Shown in pieces: positions 45,965 through 56,966 of a DNA stretch of 64,000 bases; within the stretch, counting starts at the first letter, position 1; each line of letters begins with the position of its first letter. This DNA comes from Heterohyrax brucei (lineage: Eukaryota > Chordata > Mammalia > Hyracoidea > Procaviidae). The notes under the pieces are model-generated. The model was not told the origin of the DNA, ran no database searches, and saw only the letters and a program-made list of their open reading frames with translations. The position numbers and the translations under genes were made by a program. Location of the stretch: assembly GCA_028571685.1 (NCBI GenBank), contig CM053142.1, forward strand, positions 125,108,796-125,172,795. The letters are read 5' to 3'.

Positions 45965-46483
45965 TGTCATACATGGACTTGTGTTCCCCAAAAATATGTG
46001 TAGTCACGTGGCTGGGCCATGATTCCCAGTATCTTGTGACTGTCCTCCATTTTGTGATTTTCTTCTGCTGTATGTTAAAGGATTAGAGTGGGGCTGTAAA
46101 TCCCTTCATAGGATTACCTCCCTGCTGCACTGTAAAGGAGTTTCCAAGGAATATGGATTGCCCTTCCCTTAATCCTTTCATCCTATGAGAGATAAAAGGA
46201 CAGAGAAGCAGGCAGAGAATTGGGAACCTCCCACCATCAAGAAAACAGCACCAGAAGAGCCCATCCTTCAGACCTGAGGTTCCTGTGCCAAGATGTTCTC
46301 TGGACAAAGACTGATGTAATACCAGACTTTCCTCCAGAGCAGAGAAGGGGGAAAGCCTCCCCTGGAGCGGACACCCTGAATCTGGACTTGCAGCCTACCA
46401 GACTATGTAAGAATAAACCTTCCTTTGTTAAAGCCATCCACTCTGTGGTATTTCTGTTAGAGCAGCCCTAGCTGACTAAAACA
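45965..46483 (+). mobile_element. MaLR-like solo LTR inside the RTE
   Basis: TGTCATACATGGACTTGTG to GCTGACTAAAACA. GCTTG (45960-45964) and GCCTG (46484-46488) form a 5-bp target duplication with one change. Eight bases separate it from the mariner insertion. ORFs at 46220-46471 and antisense are chance. Confidence 0.88.
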
Positions 46484-46585
46484 GCCTGGTACCATGTCTT
46501 CTGAATCTGGCTTGAATGTCTGGCACTGCAGCTGCTTTTAAATGATCTTCAGAAAAATTTTATTCACATATGATATTAATGACAT

Positions 46586-46753
46586 AAAAAAAAATGAAAC
46601 TCAGTGCCACTGCATCAATTCCAACTCATGGAGACCCTGTAGGGCAGAGTAGAACTGCCTCATAGAGTTTCCAAGGAGCACCTGGTGGATTTCAGCTGTC
46701 GCCCTTATGGTCAGTAGCTGTAGCACTTAAGCACTAGGCCACCAGGGTTTTCG
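46586..46753 (-). mobile_element. AfroSINE inside the RTE
   Basis: TATTAATGACAT at 46574-46585 and 46754-46765 is a perfect 12-bp target duplication. An A run follows the left copy; the reversed head 'cactaggccaccagggttttcg' lies at the right. Confidence 0.92.
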
Positions 46754-47270
46754 TATTAATGACATTGTTCTATAATTTCTACATTTAGGTTGGATCAGGC
46801 ACCTCTTCCAGCTGGTTGATCAGGTAGCTGTCTTCTAAACTTTTTTGGCGTAGATGAGTGAGAACTTCCAGGGCTGCATGCGTTTGCTGACACATCTCAG
46901 CTGGTGTTCAGTCAACCCCTTGAGCCTTGTTTCTCACCAGTGTCTTCAGTGCAGCTTGGATCTCTTCCTTCAGTACCACAGCTTTTTGATCATACGCTAC
47001 CTCCTGAAGTGGTCGGATATAGACCAATTCTTTTTGGTATGGTGATTTTATATATTCCTTCCATCTTCTTTTGATGCTTCTCGTGTCATTTTTTACCTGA
47101 AGAATTCTTTAGTATTGCAACTCAAGGCTTGAATTTTTTTTTCAGTTCTTTCAGCCTGAGAAATGCTGACATGTTCTTTCCTTTTGGTTTTCAAACCCAA
47201 CAGTAACAGCTATTTCTCTTCTTTCCTACTTACTGGCTGCTATTATATTTTACACCCCCTCTTCTTCCAT

Positions 47271-47432
47271 TGGAAGCCCTGGTGGCGTAGTGGTTAAGTG
47301 CTACGTCTGCTAACCAAAACAGTTGGCAGTTCTAGTCAGCCAGGTACTCTTTGGAAACTCTATGCGGCAGTTCTACTGTGTCTATAGGGTCACCATGAAT
47401 CAGAATTCACTCATGGTACTGGGTTCTTTCTT
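47271..47432 (+). mobile_element. AfroSINE, first of two at one target
   Basis: TGGAAGCCCTGGTGGCGTAG head. CTTCTTCCAT lies before it at 47261-47270 and after it at 47433-47442. Confidence 0.9.
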
Positions 47433-47442
47433 CTTCTTCCAT

Positions 47443-47612
47443 CAGAAACCTTGGTGGCTAGTAGGTTAAGTGCTATGTCTGCTGATCAAAGAGTTGGCAA
47501 TTGAAATCAGCTAGGTGCTCCTTGGAAACTGTGGGACAGTTCTACTCTGACCTCTAGGGTCACTATGAGTTGGACATGACTCAATGGCAGTGGGTTTTTT
47601 GTTTTTTTGTTT
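47443..47612 (+). mobile_element. AfroSINE, second of two at one target
   Basis: CAGAAACCTTGGTGGCTAGT head; CTTCTTCCAT again follows it at 47613-47622. Confidence 0.9.
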
Positions 47613-47622
47613 CTTCTTCCAT

Positions 47623-48715
47623 CACCCTACTGCAGCCCTTTGCTGCTGTAGAGCTTCATGTTCTTGGGACTACCTTTCATAGCTCTCATTTATTTTTCCT
47701 TTGCTTCTTTGTTCAAGATTTGGTGGGTCTGGTAGATTAAATTATTGGTTACAATTTTGTATCTTTATTTGTATCATGCACACCTTGCCATGATCTTGTG
47801 GAAGATCAATTCTATTTCACTGCTTGAATTTGGGCTCAACCCTGAGACTTGCTTTGATCAGCAGATGTAACCGATACAAGCAGAGACTTGAAATAGGTTT
47901 GTGCATGTAGACTTGTCATCATCCATCCAGGAAAGTGCCATATGAAGAACATGTGACAGCTAGCTCTCTAGTCTGAGGAGGATGAATGGGGTTGATCTGG
48001 GCCCACCCAGCACTTGGAACCAAGTTCAGTCAAACCCAGTTTATGTCATCTGACACCAGCTAACTGGCTTACAGAGAATATTTAATTTGTTTTAAATTAC
48101 TAAGTGTTGAGGTTTTTAGCTACATAGAGAGAGAAAGGTCTGAGCAAGCTATTGTTATTTTAACAATCCTGACTGACATTTGTGCAATGTGAGGACAGAC
48201 AGGAAAGAGAAGACAGCAAGGAAGACCAAACTATCTTTAAGATTTGCTCTCTTATTTTTGTTGGTGTGCTGGGGAAATGAATTTGGTTTCCAAATTACCA
48301 ACTGAGAAGTTTCCTGTTTTGGCCTCTCCTGCAATTCTTTGGAAGTACTTCAGAGGTAGTATGGCTTGGGATGGCCAAGAAAGAGCTAGAGTCTGTACTT
48401 ATATCACATGGAAGAGGCCCTCCATGAGGAGAGCTGCATTTAGTAGCAGTTGGCTTCAAACTTGTTGGGTATTCAGAGAATTAGACAGCAGACATCCATT
48501 TTCTTAAGGGACTAAAGAATTTCCTGGGAGTCAGTTTATCTTTTGGTATCCCCAGATAATCTAAAAAGAAAGACAGAAGTGAGGGACAATTCTCATCATC
48601 TTGGGTTGTTGTTTCCTTGGGTCTGTCCTAAAGCCAGTCCTTATGCCATACTTGCTTGTGTCCTCATTAAGTCAGAGTGATTTTAGTGCAGGGACTGACA
48701 AATAGGTTGGCAGAA
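47623..48715. other. Unassigned; old repeat at about 47750-48130
   Basis: 'gggctcaaccctgagacttgctttgatcagcagatgtaaccgatacaagcagagacttgaaatagg' resembles an old mammalian repeat I cannot name. ORF 48244-48507 has no motif. Confidence 0.4.
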
Positions 48716-48917
48716 TAGTTGTTAGGTGCCATCTAGTCATTTTTCTACTCTTAGCAACTCCATGTGACAGAGTAGGACTGCCTCACAGGTTTTCTTAAGC
48801 TGCATTCTTCATGGGAACAGATTGCCAGGTCTTTCTGCTGTAGAGCCACCAGGTGAGTTCAGATGCTAACCTTGCAGTTAACAACTGAGCCCTTAACCAC
48901 TGTGCCACCAGGGTTCC
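48716..48917 (-). mobile_element. AfroSINE, long type
   Basis: 'gttgttaggtgccatctagtcatt' (reversed tail) to 'cttaaccactgtgccaccagggttcc' (reversed head). Confidence 0.9.
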
Positions 48918-48941
48918 TTAGCCCATTCCTTAGGAACTAAG

Positions 48942-49472
48942 TGTCTTAGGCTGGGTTTTCTAGGGAAGCAAAACCGGTAACATGCGTAGGTACAAGGAAA
49001 GATTATAATGTGTATAGATAGATAGATAGAGATATAGGAAACAGCTTACGCAATCACAGAAGCTGAATGTCCCAAGTTCTGGCACAAGCCTCACGTGGCC
49101 ACGGAGGAACCCAAAGTCAGCAGGTCAGAGACCAGAGTTCTAGATCACTGGTTGTGTAGGTCAGTGGATCCCAAGCTGGTGGCGAGACGAAGTGGCAGAG
49201 GCTGGCAAACCCAGGATTGGCAGGTCAGGGAGAAGGACTGTCAACTGCCGACTATAAGGACTGATGAATCCAACAGCTGCTAGTTCAAGTCCCAGAACCA
49301 GACACCAGAAGAAGAGAGCAGGAGCTCCTGGCTATGTGAGCAGACCAGCGGTAGTAGTGGAAGGTCCAGAGATGAGAGCCGAGGGGTGAGGAGCCACCAC
49401 AAATCTTGCCCTATCACTTAATACAGCAGCCAAATATGGAGTTGCCAAGTTGACATAATCCTGACTACCACA
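48942..49472 (-). mobile_element. ERV-L 3' LTR (MLT2-like)
   Basis: Plus strand reads TGTCTTAGGCTGGGTTTTCT ... CCTGACTACCACA; reversed it has proper TG...CA ends. The first part recalls MLT2-type LTRs. A purine-rich tract next to it (49473-49485 on the minus strand) is the polypurine tract, so this is the 3' LTR of the internal region to its right. A (GATA)n-like tract lies near 49016-49030. Confidence 0.8.
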
Positions 49473-51080
49473 GTCCACCCCTTGTCAATTTGGCATCTGC
49501 ACATATCTCACCTCACCATCCATAGTCTCTGAAGGAGTATAGTCACAAAGTCATACTTTTGTCTAACACAATATAACTAACACATGTACAACTGAAAATG
49601 CATTAGCCCATTTACATCTTATGTTTCATAAGTAAACAAAATATCCAATACATACATACAAAGCAGGCATACTCATAGCAATTACAGTCCTTGTTGTTGG
49701 TCACATGGCCATAACTGATATTTAGAACTACCTTCTTCTACAACCTATTCTGTATTCCCTTTGCCTTCAGTAAGCAACTCAGCTGGTGATGGTTCCTTGC
49801 CTGGTGAGGTGACCCAAACCTTCATTCCTGAAGGGTCTGGGCTATTATCACTCATTTTGGAGTTGGGTTGCTGTAGTTTTCCATTGACCTTAATCACAGG
49901 ACATGGTAGTACTAGGAGGTGTCCTAAGGGGTCTCTTGCATTCCAAACATACTCTTCCTTACTTGTGTTATGTAATATCAATCCAATTTCATCTTCATAG
50001 TCAGGATCAATCACACCGGCCAGTATTATAACTCCCTTCTTTGTCTGTTGATTCAGAGGTACAAGGAGCCCAAAATGGCCTGGTGGCAGCATTCCTCCCT
50101 TCGGAACTAAGACCTTTAACCCTGTAGAGCATAAAGTCATGGGGACAGGAAGCAAAAATCTTGCAAGTGGGTCACTAGGGGTAACAGTGAGTGGTGCCAC
50201 TCCCATTTCTGCCCCTAGATTCCTGGACCCATGAATCCTGGTGATAGGAGAAACAGTGCCATATATTGGATGCTGGTTTAGAGCCTACACAGCCTCCTGG
50301 AGAACACTTCCCCAACCCTGCAAGGTATTGCCACCTAGCTGGCAGTGTAATTGTGTCTTCAGGAGGCCATTCCATCGTTCTATCAAGCCAGCTGCTTCAG
50401 GATGATGGGGAACATGGTAAGACCAGTGAATTCCGTGAGCATGGGCCCACTGCCACACTTCATTTGCTGTGAAGTGAGTCCCTTGATCAGAGGCAATGCT
50501 GTGTGGGATTCCATGACGGTGGATGAGGCATTCTGTAAGTCCACGGATGGTAGTTTTGGCAGAAGCATGTCGTGCTGGGTAGGCAAATCCATATCCAGAG
50601 TAAGTATCTATCCCAGTAAGGACAAAACACTTTCCTTTCCATGATGGAAGCAGTCCAGCGTAATCAACTTGCCACCAGGTTACCAGCTGATCACCTCGAG
50701 GAACAGTGCCATATCGAGGACTCAGTGTTGGTCTCTGCTGCTGGCAGATTGGGCACTCAGCAGTGGCTGTAGCCAAGTCAGCCTTGGTGAGTGGGAGTCC
50801 ATGTTGCTGGGCCCATGCATAACCACTGTCACTAGGATCTAGTGAGAGTGGAGAAGTAATGATGATATGCCATCAGTAAAACCTGAAAGAGCTTTTATCC
50901 TAGAGATTCTGTAGGACCTGAGGGTACCAGGATCAATGACCCAGTACTTCATATCCCTTCCTCTAATCAGCTCTGACACGTAAAGGGGCTGCAGTGCTAC
51001 CAGTGGGAGGCAGTGCCTGGAAGCTGTGGTAGCTGCAGATGTGTCTGCTGAAAGTCTGTGGTACCTGGAAGACACCATGA
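49473..51080 (-). mobile_element. ERV-L internal region (pol 3' end)
   Basis: Minus-strand internal sequence from about 51080 to the polypurine tract at 49485. It carries integrase and then dUTPase, the gene order typical of ERV-L. No env follows: the dUTPase lies about 260 bases from the LTR. No 5' LTR or gag is seen; the element is cut near 51080. Confidence 0.85.
49745..50776 (-). pseudogene. ERV-L integrase-dUTPase, one stop codon
   Basis: Integrase joins viral DNA to host DNA; dUTPase removes dUTP. The integrase shows the zinc-site cysteines (ECPIC), the core with D in VDYAG, D in IASDQGTHF and E in LIERWNG (35 residues between the last two, the DD35E spacing). The frame meets TAG at 50285-50287 and then continues without a shift into a dUTPase that keeps GVIDPDYEDEIGL. 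The segment around GGMLPPGHFG is probably shortened compared with the family. Integrase upstream of 50776 continues in frame only a short way. It is not functional because of the stop and the missing rest of pol. Confidence 0.88.
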
Positions 51081-52124
51081 GGTGAAGGGGGGAAACTGTT
51101 ACAAAGGGGAAGCAGAGAGAAGAAACTGGGCTTACGTCAAGGCAGCCAGAAGGTCAGTTTATTTCATTTATAGGCCCAGTTAGATCATGTCTGGAAATTG
51201 CTATGAAACCTTGGGAGGTGGACTTCTTCAGGGGGGTGGGATCCCACGTGGTTAGGCAGAGAAAAGAATAAATAAAAAATAATACTGCTCTTGAGAGCTA
51301 AACATTTTTCATAGATTATATCATTTAATTCTCACAATCACCTTATGAAGTACACAGTAATTTTGTTCCTATTTTCCAGATGATAATTTTGAGGCATATG
51401 TAATTTAATTGTCCATAGTCAACTGGTCAGCAAGAAAAGAATCTGGGTGTAAAACTCAAGCAATCTGATACGGGTGCCCACGGTTTCTTACTTTGTATCA
51501 TGTATACTTTCGTATTTGTGAGAACTTAGAAAATTAAAGTTAAAAAATTAATAGGCGCAATCTGTTTGCTCTGACGTAGCCCACAGGGTTGGAAGTCCCC
51601 AGTGTCACATCTGGTGCTCTGAGTCAGCATCTACACTATTCCCAGTGAAGGGCATGCATGTGTTAACTATAACTAGTGCAGAGAGAATACTATAATTATA
51701 CTACAGCCAGTTAATCTTGGGGATAAGAATTACACAGAGGTGTGCATTAACACAACAATAAAAGTCATGCTTAGCATCTGCATTTTCTTTTCTCTTTTTG
51801 GACAAGGAGAGTCTTGGAAAAATAAGCACAACTTTTATGGCTTCAAATTTTTCCAGTGGCAAGAGATCTGTGTATGAGAAAAAAGGCAGAGAATTGGCTG
51901 AACTCTGTTGTTACACTGATATGTGGAAGCAAACAAACTCACAAACGAGATGACTGTCCTATTTCTTCAACAAAGCTAAAGCAAAAATATGTCCAGTAAA
52001 ACTTCATTTAAAAATTATTGTTCTTCTGAAGAATTAGAAATGTCTTTACAATCAGATTCCTCATCACCACATATTCCTTTGAAAATACAGCTTTCTATTC
52101 ATTTACCTTTTAGGAAACGTTTTT
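51081..52124. other. Mostly unassigned; MIR-like fragment at 51290-51500 (-)
   Basis: 'tcacaatcaccttatgaagtacacagtaattttgttcctattttccagatgataattttgaggc' is a reversed MIR core. Nothing else recognised. Confidence 0.5.
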
Positions 52125-52338
52125 GAAGCGAGCCTCTGTGACACAGCACTAAAGGGGGCGTCTGCTAACTGGAGTGTCAGTGGTCAGAGACTACCAGCCA
52201 CTCCTCGGTGGAAAGACGGCACAGTTTCCTTGCATAAAGATTCCAGCTTTGGAAACCCTATGGGGCAGTTCTACTCTGTCCTATAGGGTCACTATAAGTT
52301 GGAATTCCACTTGACAGCAGTGAGCAGTGGGTTTTTCT
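52125..52338 (+). mobile_element. AfroSINE, long type
   Basis: 'gcctctgtgacacagcactaaagggggcgtctgctaac' head and 'ccctatggggcagttctactctgtcctatagggtcactataag' body, ending by the mariner. Confidence 0.85.
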
Positions 52339-52378
52339 ACTCTTTTACTTTTAATAAGTGAACATTATTGAGTGACTA

Positions 52379-52925
52379 TGAAGTCTGACAATTAAGTCCG
52401 TGGCCTTAATTTTTCTAAGTGCTGCATGATTTGGCTGAATATCACTAACATCACCTTTGAAGTACTCCCCTTGGGGAGCTGTGCACCAGTGCCAGTGCCA
52501 GTGCCTAGTCCACCCTTCAAAGCAATTTTGGAACTCTTTGTGGAATGGCTATTGGGCATGGTGGCAAGCTCACAGACTTAAATGTATAGTTGTCTGTGAG
52601 GGAGTTTTTAGCCACTAAACAAACAGCTGTATTGGAACACCCTCCCTCTTCACTTAATCTGGCCCCCAACTACTTTTTTCTTTACCCGAATGAAGGAAAT
52701 ATTGAAAGACATTTTGATGACATTCAGTACATTAAAAGTAATATGACAACACCCCTGATGCCCATTCCTGAAAAAGAGTTCCAAAATTGAAGGGTGGTCT
52801 AGGCATTGGCATTGGTGCATTGCTTCCCAAGGGCAGTACTTTGAAGGTGATCGTAGCAATATTCAGCAATGAGGTATGTAGCACTTTTTCTAGGATAAGT
52901 TCATGAACTTAATTGTCAGGCATCA
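52379..52925 (+). mobile_element. Mariner-type DNA transposon, internally deleted
   Basis: TA at 52377-52378 and 52926-52927. The first 18 bases TGAAGTCTGACAATTAAG match the reverse of the last 18 (CTTAATTGTCAGGCATCA) at all but two or three bases. The body has the C-terminal transposase remnant seen at 45408 (near 52640-52700) and the same deletion, length 547. Minus-strand ORF 52650-52859 is a shadow. Confidence 0.9.
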
Positions 52926-52985
52926 TATGTAGGGCTAAGAGGCACTCTGTATTGTTGACATAAAAAATGAAAGGCTATCACAGTC

Positions 52986-53457
52986 TGTCATGGATTGAAT
53001 GTGTTCCCTAAAAAATCTATAACAATTCCTGACGTTGTGTGCTGTTCCCATGTTGGAATTTCTGCCTTTATGATGTTAATGAAGGTGGATGGGCATCTGT
53101 TGTGTTTGTAAAGCAAGATTTAAAGTCTAAATTTGTTCTGTGCCTTGAGGTAGTCTCTTGAGTTTAAAGGGAATAATCTGGAAGAGAGATCTGGGAATCT
53201 CACACCATCAAGAAAGCACCACAAAGAGTAGAGAGCGACCTTCAGACCTGAGGTTCCTGTGCCAAGATGCTCCCCGAACAAAGACTGATGCAACACAAAG
53301 ACTTTCCTCCAGAGCCAACAGAGGGAAGGCCTTTTCCTGGAGTGGACACCTTGAATTCAGACTTGTAACCTACCGGACTGTGTAAGAATAAACTTTCCTT
53401 TGTTAAAGCCATCTATTTGTGGTATTTCTGTTAAAGTGGCACTAGCTGACTAAAATA
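52986..53457 (+). mobile_element. MaLR-like solo LTR
   Basis: TGTCATGGATTGAATGTG to GCTGACTAAAATA. Perfect 5-bp target duplication CAGTC at 52981-52985 and 53458-53462. AATAAA near 53388. Confidence 0.92.
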
Positions 53458-53971
53458 CAGTCCAGAAGCTCGTGGAGCTTGCATTTAGTGGAAGAAAGAA
53501 GTGAAAGTGCAGATGATTATTCGAGGTACAAGGATGAGAATCATGATAGATAAACATGTGAGGTATGATGTTACTGACCTATAGAGTGTTACCGAATTAT
53601 TTAAACTCATCTCTGGAGTCAGGGAAAGTCAGGAGCAAGAAAAACGTTCTTGAGTATGGAATCCCCTTCTGAGTATTACAGGACAGACGAAGTTAGCCAA
53701 GCAAAAGAGTGGCATGCGGATTGGTGGCAGCAGGTATTACGGTGCGTGGAGGCGGGTGAACAAACAGGCAGGCGAGAAACACCTCTGTGTGTTAACTGAA
53801 CGACAAGTACTACAGAGCTGCTGGAGCTTAGTCTGGGAGGACAAGGCTAGGGTGGTAGCCAGGAATGAGCTCTGGGGAGGCTGTGTGCTCAGCTGTGTAC
53901 TTAGCTGACCAGAGACAGTTGGAGCCAGCAGGAGCCAGTAAGAACCAGTCAGTTTTGTGAATATATAAGGA
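53458..53971. other. No recognised gene
   Basis: Resembles old L2/MIR-like sequence ('cttgcatttagtggaagaaagaagtg'); the 64-codon ORF at 53714 is chance. Confidence 0.4.
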
Positions 53972-54142
53972 GGAGACCCTGGTGACGTAGTGGTTATGAG
54001 CTACAGCTGCTAACCAAAAGTTTGGCAGTTTGAATCAAGCAGGCACTCCTTGGAAACTCTACAGGGCAGTTCTGTTCTGTCCAACAGGGTTACTATCTAT
54101 GAGTCAGAATTGACTCTGTGGCAGTGTGTTTGGCTTTTTGGT
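53972..54142 (+). mobile_element. AfroSINE
   Basis: GGAGACCCTGGTGACGTAGT head, GCAGTTTGAATCAAGCAGGC, GAGTCAGAATTGACTCTGTGG. Confidence 0.9.
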
Positions 54143-54334
54143 CTAGAGAGATTTTCAGAAAGTTACATTTAATTCAAGTGAAGAAAGTTTTGTCTTGTTT
54201 TTTTCCTGAGATTCCATTGTGTATGAGCCTGTACAGTTTTAAATTGTCCTTCTATAAAATGATTGTGATAGAAGTGTTTTCTTTCCTTTCTTTCTGTAAT
54301 TTCCCTTTCTTAACAAAATGTAAATTGCAATGTG

Positions 54335-54680
54335 AGGCACTGATGATCAGTGGTCAAGTTCTCACCTTCCATGCAGAAGACACAGGTTCCACTGCTGACT
54401 AACATGTAACAAGTTCAGGGACTGCCTGACCCTCGCTGGAGGCTTGTGTGCTGCTACAACACTGAACAGTTTTCAGCAGTTTCCAGACTAAGAGGGAATA
54501 GGAAGAAAGGCCTGGCAATCTACTCCTGAAAAAGCAGTCAATGAGAATCCAAGAGATCACAGTGGTCTGATCTGTAACCAGTCACGGGATGGTACAGGAC
54601 CAGGCCGTATTTTGTTCTGTTGTGCATAGCATCAACACTGAGTCAGGGCCTACTCGACGGCAGGTAACAATAACAACAGT
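54335..54680 (+). mobile_element. Composite SINE: tRNA-like head, RTE 5' and 3' parts
   Basis: The head 'gatcagtggtcaagttctcacc' and 'cacaggttccactgctgac' resembles the A and B boxes of a tRNA. It is followed by RTE 5'-end sequence ('ggcttgtgtgctgctacaacactgaacagttttcagcagtttcc') and the RTE 3' end ('gggatggtacaggaccaggccgtattttgttctgttgtgcat'), ending (AACAAT)-like. No coding part. Confidence 0.65.
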
Positions 54681-54685
54681 GGGCA

Positions 54686-55328
54686 GCTTGGTATAAGTTC
54701 TTAATTCTCTGTTCTTTAAAGAGAAGGCTCTGAGAACTGCGAGCCAGTGGAACCTGGAAGATATTTAACCGTAGGAAGTTGTGACTAGATGCAGACCTCA
54801 GACAGCTTCTTCGGCTCTCTGGGGGGTACATATGACAGTGACAAGCCTGAAGGAAAGCAGGCCATTTATAAGGTTATTGCTCTGACCCTGGGGGAGATGG
54901 TGACGGCTGGCCTGGGAAGTTAATTTTGATAGAAATATAGCATGGAAATAAGATTAAGAGAGAGGCATGAGAGGCTGCTGAAACTACCGTGGCCTTAAAT
55001 GAATGGCCTATCTTTGAATTCAATAGGCAGTACTTAAATTAATATATTAAAAAATATTCTTAACAGTTTTTACTTCAGGAGCAGACAGCAAACTGTCTTA
55101 TTCTCTCTGAAGTGATTTTATCTTATCCTCTTCAAATGCTAATATTGCTGCAAGATAACAAGAGATGGGTGATTTTCAGTAACCTAAAGTAGTAAATACT
55201 TAGAAGAAACTAGTTGATGCAAGTACAACAAACACCAAATTCATCAGGGATGTCCCTGATGTGACATACCTGAGTGATATACACTATTAGATACGTCAGT
55301 GATATATTAACACCACTACTGTGTGAAA
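54686..55328. other. No recognised feature
   Basis: No coding signal, no repeat I can name. Confidence 0.45.
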
Positions 55329-55515
55329 GGCGCCTGGGTGGCACAGCAGTTGAGTACTTGGCTGACAGCTGAAAGGTTCAAATCTGCCCATTGGCCTGTG
55401 GGAGAAAGACCTGGTGATCCGTCTCCGTAAAGAATACAATCTAGAAAACTCCATACGGCGCTTGACATGGGGTCATTGTGGGTCGAAATAGACTCCACGG
55501 CACCCAACAACAGCA
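55329..55515 (+). mobile_element. AfroSINE, long type
   Basis: GGCGCCTGGGTGGCACAGCA head and tail 'gggtcgaaatagactccacggcacccaacaacagc'. Confidence 0.85.
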
Positions 55516-56570
55516 TAACACACCATATGAAAGATCTTTGCTGTGGGTGTAGTGAATATTTTTTGTTGTCTATGCAGCATCAATTCTGATTCCTGCACTC
55601 TTTCCAGGGTACTCTGATTTTTCTTTGAGGGAAAGGTAGTTCTCCCTAATGTGCAGCAGCCCTGAAGTTTTTGTGCAGTTGACCTTACTTCTAGTTGTCT
55701 ATCTCTAAAAGGGTGCTTTAATTATCCATACTGCAGGGGGTCGTGGAGGGAACCCAGGTCTAAGTCAATCAATATGTGGTATTGCCCTGGCCACCAAAAC
55801 CAAAAAAACAAACCCACTGATATTGAGTCAATTCTGACTCGTAGCGACCCAACGGCTCTGGCCACAGTGTGATCTAACTAGTGTGATAATCTGTAGACTT
55901 ATATTTCCTGGATGTGAACAAAGAAGCATACAGTCAGGTAGCCGTTTTGTGATGATGAGAGCTGCTGATTTGAAGACTAATCAAAATGAGAAAGGGAGGG
56001 GAACCAAGACAGCTGCAAAGAAACAGAGTCTGAGTCCTGACCAAACTGCCTAAAATTGGAAGTCATCAAAAATGAAACAACACATAAACACGTTTCTCCT
56101 TTGGACTTTCCTGTTACACGATCCAGTAAATCTCCGTTTGTTGTGTGTCAGCTTGTGTGTTCCTTTGTTGGTTGGTTGCTGATGGAAAGTAAAAAGTTTA
56201 GTTCTATTTCCTTACGTTTACATGAAAAATATGAACTTTGGTTCTCTTTCCTTAAACCAAGTTGCAGAAAGATGAAGTTTCCTTCGTAACCTCTTTGTGG
56301 CAGGCAATATTTGCAAGACAAACACACATATATATGTTGGTAGATATTTCACTCTAAACACTTGACATTTCCTTTCAGACACTACTGGAGGAGAAAATGA
56401 GACGGCATTCATTGCCCGAGAGAAGGGGAGAAAAAACTTCTGGGACTGTGGGTAAGGAAGTGGAGAGAGACTGATCAGAACTTCCTGATTCCTTCCCTGA
56501 CCAGAACCACCTGTGGGAGGGCTTCGCCTGGATGTTAAGATATCATTTGAGGTATATGGGGTCAAAGGTT
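55516..56570. other. Unassigned, with a SINE tail at 55790-55855 (-) and a 37-base RTE piece at 56054-56090
   Basis: 55790-55855 is a reversed SINE 3' end ('acccactgatattgagtcaattctgactcgtagcgaccc'). 56054-56090 is identical to 57399-57435 in the RTE. ORFs of 77 and 115 codons near 56056-56565 have no motif. Confidence 0.5.
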
Positions 56571-56775
56571 GGAGTCCCCAGATGGTGCAAATGATTAATG
56601 TGCCTGGCTGCTCACTGAAAGTTTGGTGGTTCCAGTCTACTCAGAGAAGTTTAGGAAAACGGCCTAGTGACCTACTTCTGAAAAATCAGCTATTGAAAAT
56701 CTTGCGGAGGACAGGTCTATTTTGGTACACATGGGGTTGTCATGAGTTAAGATCAACCTGAAGTCAATTAGAAGT
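56571..56775 (+). mobile_element. AfroSINE, long type
   Basis: Head GAGTCCCCAGATGGTGCAAA, middle 'ggcctagtgacctacttctgaaaaatcagc', tail 'catggggttgtcatgagttaagatcaacc'. Confidence 0.85.
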
Positions 56776-56966
56776 GAAAGATTGGTGCTTGAGTTTAAGA
56801 CTTACCAACCACTGGAAATCAGTCTAATATTAACGAGTCTGAATGATTAGTGATTGATTAGTAATTATTCTGTCAGGCATTTTGGTGCATGAAGGACCAA
56901 GAGACTTTCAAGGGGAGGTAGTATTCTCTGGGAAAATTGATATAATAAACAAAATCTCTTCATGTA

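Larger units (their letters stand above)
43785..47195 (-). mobile_element. RTE/BovB-type LINE broken by four later insertions
   Basis: The minus-strand RTE begins on the left with its tail ('gttgttaggtgctgtccagtc') and ends near 47195. Pieces: 43785-44149, 44618-45407, 45957-45964, 46484-46585 and 46754-47195. The second piece keeps RT sequence with the catalytic YADD (LQYADDTTLLAES, about 45030) and the C-terminal region (ORF 44704-45126, 140 codons). The last piece holds the RT N-terminal side. Decay, truncation and the insertions make it inactive. Confidence 0.9.
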
